A stretch of 12,996 nucleotides of DNA, taken from an uncultured Methanobrevibacter sp. (GTDB lineage: Archaea; Methanobacteriota; Methanobacteria; Methanobacteriales; Methanobacteriaceae). The translations under genes and the position numbers were made by a program. The notes under the pieces were generated by a model. That model made no database searches and was not told the DNA's origin. It saw only the letters and a program-made list of their open reading frames with translations. Positions 1 to 7,801 of this stretch are shown here, one piece after another; within the stretch, counting starts at the first letter, position 1, and each line of letters begins with the position of its first letter. The stretch is from the NCBI GenBank assembly GCA_902795935.1, contig CADBMS010000082.1:1-12996 (forward strand). Direction: 5' to 3'.

Positions 1-1
1 A

Positions 2-154
2 CCTTCTTTTATAATTAAAAATCAATTAACAGATTTATTTGATGAAGATATTGGTGATTTTGGCGTTTCATTATTTAATATCCTGAATTCTAATAATGAA
101 GTTGATATTAAACAATTTTGTGACAATTTCATGAGGAAAAATTATGATAATTAA
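2..154 (+). CDS. C-terminal end of an upstream gene, probably Mre11 nuclease (partial)
   Basis: An open frame enters from the left edge and runs 50 codons to a TAA at 152-154, ending in RKNYDN. No motif can be recognised in this tail, so the sequence alone does not identify the protein. The case for Mre11 is context: in archaea the Mre11 nuclease gene normally lies immediately upstream of rad50, and here the frame overlaps the rad50 start by 11 bp (144-154), as expected for translationally coupled subunits of one complex. The last codons also carry the ribosome binding site of rad50. The frame is acidic and AT-rich like its neighbours, with no internal stop. Alternatives are another repair gene or an unrelated operon partner. 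That the frame is coding is fairly sure; that it is Mre11 is an inference. Confidence 0.55.
   Translation, partial: PSFIIKNQLTDLFDEDIGDFGVSLFNILNSNNEVDIKQFCDNFMRKNYDN
133..137 (+). promoter_or_regulatory. Ribosome binding site of rad50
   Basis: GAGGA lies six bases before the ATG at 144, inside the end of the upstream gene. It complements the 3' end of archaeal 16S rRNA and supports this start codon and coupled translation of the two genes. Confidence 0.7.
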
Positions 155-2843
155 TAAGCTTAAACTGCATAATTTTAAATCATATGCTGATGTTGAAATT
201 GAGTTCAATACAGGATTATCAATAATTATAGGTGCTAATGGTGCTGGAAAATCAAGTATATTAGAAGCTATTAGTTTTGCATTATACAAAGAACATTTAA
301 GCCCTACAATAAATGATTTAGTTAGAACTGAACAAGAAAGAATGAAAGTAGAATTAGAGTTTCAAAATAATGGAAAAACATATAATGTGATTAGAGAAAA
401 AACAAAAAGTTCAAATCAATCTATATTAAAAGAAAAAGAAAATAATAAGTATATTCCTATTGTTAAAGGAGATAAAGCAGTTAATTTTGAAATTAAAAAT
501 TTAATTAATATGGATAAAGACTTATTTTTGAATGCAGTTTATGTTCGTCAAGGTGAGATTGCAAATTTAATTAATAAAAATCAAAGCGAAAAAAAAAGAT
601 TAATTAGTAAATTATTAGGTATTGATTCACTAGAAAAAGCTTGGGAAAATATTCGTTATATTATAAATGACTATGAGAAAGAAAAAGAGAATTATAAAGG
701 TAAAATTGAATCATTAGGTAATTTAAATGAAGAATTAGATTCAGAATTAAAAAGAAAAAAAGAACATCAAAAAAATATTGATGAATATAAACAAAAAATT
801 GGCATAGTTAAGCAAGAATTAATTGAATTAGAAAAAGAAAAAACAAAACTTGATGAAACAAAATCAAAAAATGAAAAAATAAATAATGATATTGAAACTA
901 ATAAACAGCTCCTTTTAATTGAAAAAAAAAATTATAAAAATACTAAAAATAAATTAAATGAGATTTATGATGCTAATGAAAAAATTGAATTGATTAAACC
1001 TAAAATAAAAGAGTTAGAAAAATTTAAAGAAATAGATATTTTATTTAAAAAGATTGAAACATTAAAAACTCCTAAAGAGATGTATGAAAAAAATATTAAA
1101 GAAATAAATGAGTATAAAACTGTTAAAAATAATAATTTAATATATTATGAAGAATATATAGAAATACAAAAAAAATTAAACATAATTAACGAAAAGCTAG
1201 GTGAATTTTCAAAACTAAAAGAAAAACAAAAAACTTATGATTCTAATAAAAGTGAGCTTCAAAAAAATATTAAAAAATTAGAAGAAGAAATTAAAAAACT
1301 ATTCCACACAGGTAACATCATATTAAAAAAAGATTATGATGATTCAAATAAATTTGAAGAAGCTATTAATATTTTTATTGATAATGACGAAATAAAAGTT
1401 AATGAATTAATAAATGAACTTAAAAATATTGAAAATAAAAATACAGAACTAAAAACAGAAAATAAAAATTTAACAAAATCAATAAATGAATTAAGTTCAG
1501 TTGCTGGTAAATGTCCAGTTTGTAATTCGGATATTACAGAAATTAAAAAAAATGAATTGCTTAAACAATATTATTTAAAATTAGATGATAATAACAAACA
1601 GATTCAAAAAAATGTGAGTGAATGTGTTTTAATTGAACAAAAAATACATAACATCAAAAATGAACTTAAAAATATTAAATCAATTAATATAGAATTATTA
1701 AAAGATAAAATAAAAAATTTAGATGAGTCCAATAAAAAATTTAATGAAACAGAAAATAAACTTAATGAACTTTTACCAAAAATTTATTCTTTAAATGAAT
1801 CTGAAAGTGAAAAAACTTCTAAAAATGAAAGATTGGATGAAATACAAAATAATTATGAGAATTTTATAACCGCAAAAACACATTTAGAAAATAAAAATAT
1901 TGAAGAAGTTAATATTAAACTTCAAAACATTACAAAACAAATTAATCAATTCCAATTTAATATAAATTCTATTTTTAATGAATTAGGCACAGAATACAGT
2001 TTAAAAGAGGTTACTGATAAAATTAGTAGTTATTCTAATATGAATAATGAATATAACCAATTACTGGGTAAAGTTCATGATCAAAAAATTCATGAAGAAA
2101 ATATTGAAAAAAGTAAAAATAATATTGAAGAAATTGAAAAAAAATGTAAATATTTAAATAATATATTATTAAGTATTGATTATAACTCTAAAAAACATGA
2201 ATCTATTAAAACACTGATTTATGATAAAAATTCTTATTTAAATAAGATTATAGGAAATAAACAAAAAAATGAAGGAATTTTGAGTGTAATTGAAGAGAAA
2301 ATTAATAAAATAAAAAATAATCTTGAAACTTATAGTGAATATAAAACCAAATTAGATGAAATTAATGAATATTTAAAATTACTTAAGAACATTAGAGAAA
2401 TATATAGTAAAGATGGTGCTCAGAAAGTATTGAGAAATGAATCACGACCAATTATAGAATATTATACAAATGAACTTTTTAAAGAGTTTAATTTTAATTA
2501 TTCAAATATTGAGTTAAATGAAAATTACGATATTATTGTTTATGGGCCTTCAGGTAAAACCGCACTAGATATGATGAGTGGTGGTGAAAAAATAGCCATT
2601 GCATTAGCATTACGTTTAGGAATAACCAATACATTATCTGAAAATTTAGAAATGATTATGTTAGATGAACCAACAATACATTTAGATAATTATAGGAGAC
2701 ATGAATTAATTGATATTTTAAAAAATCTTAATTTACTTCCACAGATGATAATTGTTACTCATGATAATGATTTAGAAGAAGCTGCAAATAATATTTTTAA
2801 AATTGAAAAAAATAATGGAATTTCCACCGTTAAACAAGAATAA
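144..2843 (+). CDS. rad50: DNA double-strand break repair ATPase Rad50
   Basis: SMC-like ATPase that, with the Mre11 nuclease, tethers and processes DNA double-strand ends. At 899 residues it has the usual archaeal Rad50 length. All expected motifs are visible: Walker A GANGAGKSS at residues 30-38, Q-loop glutamine at 136 in VRQGEI, two long Lys/Glu/Asn-rich coiled-coil arms (about 160-440 and 480-760), the zinc-hook CPVC at 457-460 near the middle, ABC signature SGGEK at 812-816, Walker B ending LDEP at 840-843, and the switch histidine at 873. The N- and C-terminal halves fold together into one ATPase head, and two hooks dimerise around a zinc ion. The start ATG has a good ribosome binding site and overlaps the preceding gene, probably mre11, so the two are likely co-transcribed. 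Nothing is missing or broken. The extreme Asn/Lys content reflects base composition. Confidence 0.97.
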   Translation: MIINKLKLHNFKSYADVEIEFNTGLSIIIGANGAGKSSILEAISFALYKEHLSPTINDLVRTEQERMKVELEFQNNGKTYNVIREKTKSSNQSILKEKENNKYIPIVKGDKAVNFEIKNLINMDKDLFLNAVYVRQGEIANLINKNQSEKKRLISKLLGIDSLEKAWENIRYIINDYEKEKENYKGKIESLGNLNEELDSELKRKKEHQKNIDEYKQKIGIVKQELIELEKEKTKLDETKSKNEKINNDIETNKQLLLIEKKNYKNTKNKLNEIYDANEKIELIKPKIKELEKFKEIDILFKKIETLKTPKEMYEKNIKEINEYKTVKNNNLIYYEEYIEIQKKLNIINEKLGEFSKLKEKQKTYDSNKSELQKNIKKLEEEIKKLFHTGNIILKKDYDDSNKFEEAINIFIDNDEIKVNELINELKNIENKNTELKTENKNLTKSINELSSVAGKCPVCNSDITEIKKNELLKQYYLKLDDNNKQIQKNVSECVLIEQKIHNIKNELKNIKSINIELLKDKIKNLDESNKKFNETENKLNELLPKIYSLNESESEKTSKNERLDEIQNNYENFITAKTHLENKNIEEVNIKLQNITKQINQFQFNINSIFNELGTEYSLKEVTDKISSYSNMNNEYNQLLGKVHDQKIHEENIEKSKNNIEEIEKKCKYLNNILLSIDYNSKKHESIKTLIYDKNSYLNKIIGNKQKNEGILSVIEEKINKIKNNLETYSEYKTKLDEINEYLKLLKNIREIYSKDGAQKVLRNESRPIIEYYTNELFKEFNFNYSNIELNENYDIIVYGPSGKTALDMMSGGEKIAIALALRLGITNTLSENLEMIMLDEPTIHLDNYRRHELIDILKNLNLLPQMIIVTHDNDLEEAANNIFKIEKNNGISTVKQE

Positions 2844-2941
2844 TATAAAGTTGTTTTAATTAACTTAATCTGTTAAACATAAACAAAAAAGATAAACATT
2901 AATAAAATAATATTAAAAAAATTTATTGAATATGGTGTCAT

Positions 2942-4156
2942 ATGCAAATTTCAGTTATTGGTTTGGGTATTGAAGGTAAAAAAACAATTGATTTTTTAAA
3001 AACAGAACAACATGATATTTATGCAACTGATTTAAATGAAAATATCGATTTAAATTATGATAATCTTGATGTTGATTTAGGTTTTCATGATTTTGAAAAA
3101 ATTGAAAAATCAGATGCTATTATTCTAAGTCCTAGTTTATGGAATGTTAAAAAATTTGAAAAATTTAAAAAACAAAATAAAATATTAAGCGATGTTTTAA
3201 CACAACATAAAGATATTTACACTATTGCTGTAACTGGAACTAATGGAAAAACTACCACTACTACTATGATTCATGATATTTTAAAAAAAAGTGGATTAAA
3301 AGTTTTAGTTGGAGGAAATGCTGGTGGTGGTTTTGATGGATATAGTAAACTTATCTTTGAATCACAAAAAGATGAATATGATATTCTTTTAATAGAAGTA
3401 TGTGATATGACCTTAGAATATTGTGATTATGCTTTTGATATTAATTTAGTAGTTTTAACTAATATGGAAGAAGATCATATGGATGTTCATAAAACTATGG
3501 ATAATTATTATTATAAAGTTAGCAATTTTATAAAAAATAAAACTTCTATAATAAATAAAGAATATAAAGAATTAATTTCAACTAATAATGAAAATATTAA
3601 ATATTATGGAAAATATGATGGAGAACTATGTTTAAATGGAGAATTTAATAAATTTAATGCATGTGCTGCATATACTGCATGTGAATTATTAAATATCGAT
3701 TTGAATATAATAAAAGAAGTTTTGAATGTTTTTAAAGGAGTTAAAGGCAGAATTAAATATTATAATATCCATGATTGTGAACTTCTTGTTGGAAAAACTG
3801 ATAATATTCATGCCACTAAAATGGCTTTAAGAGAAAAATATTTTGATGTTGTTTTCCTTGGAACGCCTCGTGAAAATGAAATATGGCGTTTTGATTTATT
3901 TAAAGAAGTTATAAACGCTAATCCAAAAGTGCTAATTATATTTCCAGGTTTAACTCATAATGTGGATAATATATATAAAAAAGTATTAAATATAAATACT
4001 AACATTAAAATTATTAAAGTTAATAAATTTGAAGATGTATTTAATTTAATTAAAAAAATGATACAATGTTATAAAACCATACTTATTGGAGGTAATGGTC
4101 AAAATAAAATTATTGAAATACAAAAAATGTTAGATAATTATATTTATGAGGTCTGA
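2942..4156 (+). CDS. Mur ligase family protein, MurC/MurD-like (probable pseudomurein peptide ligase)
   Basis: ATP-dependent amide ligase of the Mur superfamily, 404 residues. An N-terminal Rossmann-like domain begins with GLGIEG near residue 8 and runs to about 92. A central ATPase domain follows with the P-loop GTNGKTT at 99-105, then a TNMEEDHMDVH block (D178, H179, H183) in which the DH pair matches the Mg-binding motif of bacterial Mur ligases, and a lysine in NYYYKV that could be the carbamylated one. The C-terminal domain opens at GVKGR (266-270). In walled Methanobacteriales such proteins are the candidates for joining amino acids to the pseudomurein precursor in the cytoplasm. The C-terminal segment VGKTDNIHATK resembles the MurD-type SKATN region rather than the folate-synthase-like form of the next gene. 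A weak GGTG (2934-2937) precedes the ATG, and the stop lies five bases from the next start, so the two ligases are almost certainly one operon. The amino acid and acceptor cannot be read from sequence. CfbE of F430 synthesis is a more distant Mur-like alternative that I consider less likely. Confidence 0.82.
   Translation: MQISVIGLGIEGKKTIDFLKTEQHDIYATDLNENIDLNYDNLDVDLGFHDFEKIEKSDAIILSPSLWNVKKFEKFKKQNKILSDVLTQHKDIYTIAVTGTNGKTTTTTMIHDILKKSGLKVLVGGNAGGGFDGYSKLIFESQKDEYDILLIEVCDMTLEYCDYAFDINLVVLTNMEEDHMDVHKTMDNYYYKVSNFIKNKTSIINKEYKELISTNNENIKYYGKYDGELCLNGEFNKFNACAAYTACELLNIDLNIIKEVLNVFKGVKGRIKYYNIHDCELLVGKTDNIHATKMALREKYFDVVFLGTPRENEIWRFDLFKEVINANPKVLIIFPGLTHNVDNIYKKVLNINTNIKIIKVNKFEDVFNLIKKMIQCYKTILIGGNGQNKIIEIQKMLDNYIYEV
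4148..4152 (+). promoter_or_regulatory. Ribosome binding site deciding a GTG start
   Basis: GAGGT in the last codons of the first Mur ligase lies nine bases before a GTG at 4162. No ATG is available nearby in that frame, so this site fixes the GTG as the start of the second ligase and indicates coupled translation. Confidence 0.7.
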
Positions 4157-4161
4157 TTATT

Positions 4162-5694
4162 GTGAATAAAAATACAATAGAAAATAGAACTGTTTTCACG
4201 GAAAATTCTGTTGTTATTGGTGGATGTGGAACTGTTGGTAGTTTAATTGCAAGAGTCCTTAAACAACATGGTTTTAATGTGACAGTTTCAGATTTAGTTA
4301 CTGATACATCACTTAAAGATGTTTTTGTTAAGGAAGGAATTAACTTAGATTTAGGACAACATAGTCCTAAAGTCCTAGCTGATGCAGACCTTGTTATATT
4401 AACTCCTAGTTTAAGAAATAATCAGAAAGTGTTAGATTTAATTTCAAAAAATAGTAATGCAAGAATGATCAGTATTGAAGATATACTTAAAATGTTTAAA
4501 GTTAATAAACCAGTTATAGGGATTACTGGAACAAATGGAAAAACTACAACTACTGCAATTACTAAAAATATTCTTAAAATTTCAGGTTTAGAAATTCCTG
4601 AACATCATTTAAATATTCAAGGTAATACCGAGTACATACCCTCAATGCAAGCTAGATTAAATGGTGATGTTGCAGTAGTCGAAATAGGTACATTTGGTAG
4701 GTCTAATGAAATTTATGAAACTGCAACAAATTCTAATGTGAATATTGGAGTTATAACTAATATATCACATGATCATTTAGAAAAGGGATTTGATTTTGAT
4801 CAATATATCTCTTGTAAAAAAGAAATTTTGAATGTAGCAGACACTATTGTTCTAAATGCAGATGACCCCTATGTTTCTAATTTTTCTAACGAAATTAAAC
4901 ATAATAATATCATATTTTTTGGTGTTGAAAATGTATTAATTAATTCGGATTCTTTTGACGAAAAAAGAAAATGTCCAATTTGTTCTAAACCATTAAAATA
5001 TGGAAAATATTATCTTGGACATATGGGACAATATTCATGTTCTTGTTCATTTAAAAGACCAAAACTTGATGTAAAAGCTTGTGATGTTAATCATGATTCA
5101 TTTAAATTGGTTATTGGTTCTGATGAAGCTAAAGTTAAGCTTAATAAACCGGGGATTTGTAATGTTTATAATGCTTTAGCAGCTGCTTCTAGCGCATTTG
5201 CTTTAAATATTAAATTTAAATACATTATTGAAGGAATTGAAAGTTTTAAAGGAGTTCCAGGACGTTTTCAAAAAATTAATGATAATCCAAGAATTATAAT
5301 GGATTTTGCACATAATCCTGCAGGAGTTAAAGCATCCATACAGGCAATTAATTATGAAAATTATGATAGGTTAATTGTTATAAATACTATTGCTTCAGAA
5401 AGTGGAGAAACTGGAGATAAAGATATTGCAGCTATTTTAAATAATGCAGATGTAGTAATACCCGCATCATATGCTGCACGTATAGCTTCAAAAATTATCA
5501 CTAAAGAAGTTATATTAACTGAAGCATCAAAAGAAAAGAGTATTAAAACAGGCACATTAGGTGCTACTGAAAAGCAAATAATTGAAAGTTTACAAAAAGC
5601 AATGAATATCTATAAAGAAAATGATATAATTCTTATTATTGGTGAAGGTGGATTTAAATATGCAGAAAAAGTTTTATCAAAAACCATTATTTAA
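4162..5694 (+). CDS. MurT-like Mur ligase with zinc-ribbon insertion (probable pseudomurein peptide ligase)
   Basis: Second Mur-type ligase, 510 residues, starting with GTG. Residues 17-110 form a Rossmann-like domain (GGCGTVGS at 20-27). The ATPase domain has the P-loop GTNGKTT at 123-129 and the metal-binding DH at 204-205. A cysteine-rich insertion follows, CPIC at 271-274 and CSC at 293-295, leading into FKRP. This insertion is the hallmark of MurT, the ligase half of the bacterial MurT/GatD lipid II amidating enzyme, and also occurs in archaeal pseudomurein ligases. The C-terminal domain starts at GVPGR (364-368) and contains DFAHNP (381-386), as in MurE and folylpolyglutamate synthase. 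No GatD-type glutaminase is in the window, so the protein may use a free amino acid instead of ammonia. The second cysteine pair is CxC rather than the CxxC usual in MurT. The gene follows the other ligase by five bases and overlaps the next gene by 35 bp. Family is secure; substrate is inferred. Confidence 0.85.
   Translation: MNKNTIENRTVFTENSVVIGGCGTVGSLIARVLKQHGFNVTVSDLVTDTSLKDVFVKEGINLDLGQHSPKVLADADLVILTPSLRNNQKVLDLISKNSNARMISIEDILKMFKVNKPVIGITGTNGKTTTTAITKNILKISGLEIPEHHLNIQGNTEYIPSMQARLNGDVAVVEIGTFGRSNEIYETATNSNVNIGVITNISHDHLEKGFDFDQYISCKKEILNVADTIVLNADDPYVSNFSNEIKHNNIIFFGVENVLINSDSFDEKRKCPICSKPLKYGKYYLGHMGQYSCSCSFKRPKLDVKACDVNHDSFKLVIGSDEAKVKLNKPGICNVYNALAAASSAFALNIKFKYIIEGIESFKGVPGRFQKINDNPRIIMDFAHNPAGVKASIQAINYENYDRLIVINTIASESGETGDKDIAAILNNADVVIPASYAARIASKIITKEVILTEASKEKSIKTGTLGATEKQIIESLQKAMNIYKENDIILIIGEGGFKYAEKVLSKTII
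5645..5651 (+). promoter_or_regulatory. Ribosome binding site deciding the ATG start at 5660
   Basis: AAGGTGG ends eight bases before ATG 5660, while the alternative in-frame TTG at 5639 has no purine-rich motif ahead of it. The shorter start also puts the basic residues directly before the hydrophobic segment, as in a signal anchor. Confidence 0.6.
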
Positions 5695-6853
5695 ATTAAT
5701 TTTAATATTACTAATTGCAGTTCTTATGATACCATTTAGTGTGGTTTTTAATAATTCAACACTCCAACAAAATCCAAGTGAATACTTAACTATGTCTGTA
5801 GGAGATACTATTATAACTGGTATGGACATAATAGATGAAACAAATATTAAGAGGGTGCCAACAAGTTCAAATTTAAAATATTTTAAAACCCATATTCAAG
5901 ATGTAGAAACTCTAGAATTAATTACTGCACTATTTACAGGAACTATTAGGCCATCTGTGTCAGATATTACTAATAACAAAAACATAAGTAAAACAGGTAT
6001 TGTTTCTGCTGGTAAAAGCCCAAATATATTAAATATAACAAATAATTCTGTAATTATTCAAACACCAACTTCATTTGTATGGGGCTACAAACAAAGCTCA
6101 ATGAAAGCTAAAAAAATAGAAAATGGAATTAAAATAATTAATACTACAACAAATGAAACTGTAAAAACTGTAAAAATTGATGATTTAAATAATGACACTA
6201 TCTATCCAGAATTTAGAACTTTAAAAGAAGTTAAAAATTGGTATAATTATGGTAGAATAGGTGATGAAATAGCAATTAAATTTGATATCGTTAATTTTAG
6301 TGATGGGCGAAATAGTATTAGTGGAGATAAAGTAAAAAGTTTATTTGGTGAAGATGTATTTGATTACTTTGTACATTATGCTAATGGAAATCCAATAACT
6401 GTATATATGGGAGATGATGAAATTGTTGAATCTTATGATTCATATACTTATTTAGATTCTCATCCAGAATATAATGATGCAAACAGAGAATATAATGCTA
6501 AAGCATTTGTTAAATCTTGGAATGGAACTATCATACCACCAAACACAACTAGTAGTTCTAAATGGGATGTAGATTATACTTCATCCGTAGATAAATCAGC
6601 ACCAGGAGGTGCAGCATCACATGGCGTATGTCCACCTGCAAGAACATTACGTGCTATTACAAGCTCTGCAGGATTTCCATTACCAACAGGATTAACTTGG
6701 GATAGAGATGCGGTTCTTTTTGGTTTTAACCCATCAACAGGTGTTAAAGTTACTAATAATTGTCCTTATTTAATTAAAATTACGATGTGGGCTGAAGGTT
6801 CTGGTGCTGGAATGAAAATTAACGCAAGATTAGATAAAGTTAAAACAAATTAA
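5660..6853 (+). CDS. Membrane-anchored or secreted protein of unknown function, sequon-rich
   Basis: A 397-residue protein I do not recognise. The N-terminus MQKKFYQKPLFK is basic and followed by about 18 hydrophobic residues (LILILLIAVLMIPFSVVF), a signal peptide or single N-terminal anchor, so the rest should lie outside the membrane. The remainder has no further membrane segment, is rich in Asn, Thr and Ser, and carries about ten N-x-S/T sequons (for example NNS, NIT, NTT, NET, NGT), consistent with archaeal N-glycosylation. Only two cysteines follow the anchor, in HGVCPP and NNCPYL near the C-terminus, and could form one disulphide. A tract of Ser/Thr/Gly/Pro at about residues 290-320 looks like a linker before a C-terminal domain of about 80 residues. 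The gene begins 35 bp inside the MurT-like ligase, so it is probably co-expressed with wall synthesis. A role at the cell wall is inferred from location only. It lacks the tandem repeats of methanogen adhesin-like proteins. Confidence 0.72.
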   Translation: MQKKFYQKPLFKLILILLIAVLMIPFSVVFNNSTLQQNPSEYLTMSVGDTIITGMDIIDETNIKRVPTSSNLKYFKTHIQDVETLELITALFTGTIRPSVSDITNNKNISKTGIVSAGKSPNILNITNNSVIIQTPTSFVWGYKQSSMKAKKIENGIKIINTTTNETVKTVKIDDLNNDTIYPEFRTLKEVKNWYNYGRIGDEIAIKFDIVNFSDGRNSISGDKVKSLFGEDVFDYFVHYANGNPITVYMGDDEIVESYDSYTYLDSHPEYNDANREYNAKAFVKSWNGTIIPPNTTSSSKWDVDYTSSVDKSAPGGAASHGVCPPARTLRAITSSAGFPLPTGLTWDRDAVLFGFNPSTGVKVTNNCPYLIKITMWAEGSGAGMKINARLDKVKTN

Positions 6854-6861
6854 ATATTATC

Positions 6862-6869
6862 TTTTTTTT
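6862..6869 (+). terminator. Possible oligo-T transcription terminator
   Basis: A run of eight T on the coding strand follows the stop at 6853. Archaeal RNA polymerase can terminate on such tracts without a hairpin. In a genome this AT-rich, with the next start only about 35 bases away, it may equally be neutral sequence. Confidence 0.25.
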
Positions 6870-6901
6870 ATTAAATTACTTTTATTTTAAAAGTGAATAT
6901 T

Positions 6902-7573
6902 ATGAGTTTAAAAACTTCTGGAATTATAACTGCAGCTGGTGCTAACACCCGTATGAAAACAGATCAAATCAACAAAAATTTGCCTATAAAAAATAAATTA
7001 TTGCTTCCAATAAATAATAAAGAAGTTATATTACATACAATTACAAATATGCTTAAAACTAATATAGATGAATGTATTATAGTAGTTGGTCATTACAAAG
7101 ATCAAATAAATACAGTGATTTCTAAAATTGATGATGATAAAATAAAAATAATAGAAAATGAAGATGTTGATGTATCTTTATCAGAATCTCTTTTGAATGG
7201 TATCAACTATGCTAAAGGAAATATTTGTTTATGTGCTGCAGCAGATCAACCAACCATAAGCCCCACAACTTTTCAAAATTTAATAAATATATTAAAAAAT
7301 ACCAAGCATAAGAATATCATTTCTGTTCTTTCACGTATAGAACATGGGCTTTTAAAAACAACCGACGGTTTAGGAATGCCATTTGCATGTGATAAACAAT
7401 TGCTAAAAAAATATTTAACTCAAAAATCAAGTAATATTAATCCAATTTTAAGAAAAATGAAATCAGAACATATAATTTTTTATGGGCAAAAAGAAGAAAA
7501 TCCATTAGAATTAATAAATATTAATAGAATGGAAGATTATTATTTAATCCTAAATAAATTACAAAAAAAATAA
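6902..7573 (+). CDS. MobA-like nucleotidyltransferase
   Basis: Small NTP transferase of the MobA/MocA type, 223 residues from ATG 6902. A GTG nine bases upstream is in frame, but its GTGA more likely serves as the ribosome binding site. The nucleotide-binding loop GIITAAGANTRM is at residues 7-18, the basic KLLLPI stretch follows, a metal-binding DQP sits at 115-117, and a short Gly-rich segment DGLGMPFA comes late in the fold. These are the family's main landmarks, so it should transfer a nucleotide to a phosphorylated or cofactor substrate in the cytoplasm. Relatives attach CMP or GMP to molybdopterin, and others act on sugar phosphates. It follows the envelope gene by 48 bp on the same strand and is probably in the same operon, which leaves open an envelope-precursor role rather than a molybdenum cofactor one. 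The substrate cannot be decided from sequence. Confidence 0.75.
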   Translation: MSLKTSGIITAAGANTRMKTDQINKNLPIKNKLLLPINNKEVILHTITNMLKTNIDECIIVVGHYKDQINTVISKIDDDKIKIIENEDVDVSLSESLLNGINYAKGNICLCAAADQPTISPTTFQNLINILKNTKHKNIISVLSRIEHGLLKTTDGLGMPFACDKQLLKKYLTQKSSNINPILRKMKSEHIIFYGQKEENPLELININRMEDYYLILNKLQKK

Positions 7574-7801
7574 ATATAATTATCTTCTAAAAATAACTAT
7601 TTTTATCAAATTATTATAAATATAAATAAAAGCTTAGTTAAAAAGTTATAAACTACATTAAATAAAAAAATAATGAATAAACAAGGACTAATTACAAAAC
7701 TATATAATATATTACTTATGATATTATAATAGAGTAAAAAAAAATACTTTTAATAAATGATTATTATTAATATTAAACAATAAGTTAAAGGGATAATTAC
7801 T
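7574..7801 (+). promoter_or_regulatory. Gene-free leader with probable promoter of the CARF regulator
   Basis: These 228 bases hold no convincing gene. A TATA-box-like stretch TATATAATATATTA lies at 7701-7714, about 90 bases before the next start, and the change from a compact operon to a long leader suggests a new transcription unit. AAGGGA at 7788-7793 is a plausible ribosome binding site for ATG 7802. In DNA this AT-rich, a TATA-like match is weak evidence. Confidence 0.35.

Noticed and set aside
71..289. Minus-strand open frame across the rad50 start
   Set aside because: It overlaps the strongly supported start and P-loop of Rad50 and has no ribosome binding site or recognisable content.
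2844..2941. Terminator or small RNA between rad50 and the first Mur ligase
   Set aside because: Only short AT palindromes are present; nothing stands above background.
5361..5555. Minus-strand frame inside the MurT-like gene
   Set aside because: It is antisense to conserved ligase sequence and is a frame shadow.
5639..5659. Upstream TTG start adding seven residues to the anchored protein
   Set aside because: No ribosome binding site precedes it, while ATG 5660 has AAGGTGG and gives a better signal-anchor layout.
7672..7728. 18-codon frame starting ATG in the leader of the CARF gene
   Set aside because: It has no ribosome binding site and overlaps the TATA-like stretch; chance in AT-rich DNA.
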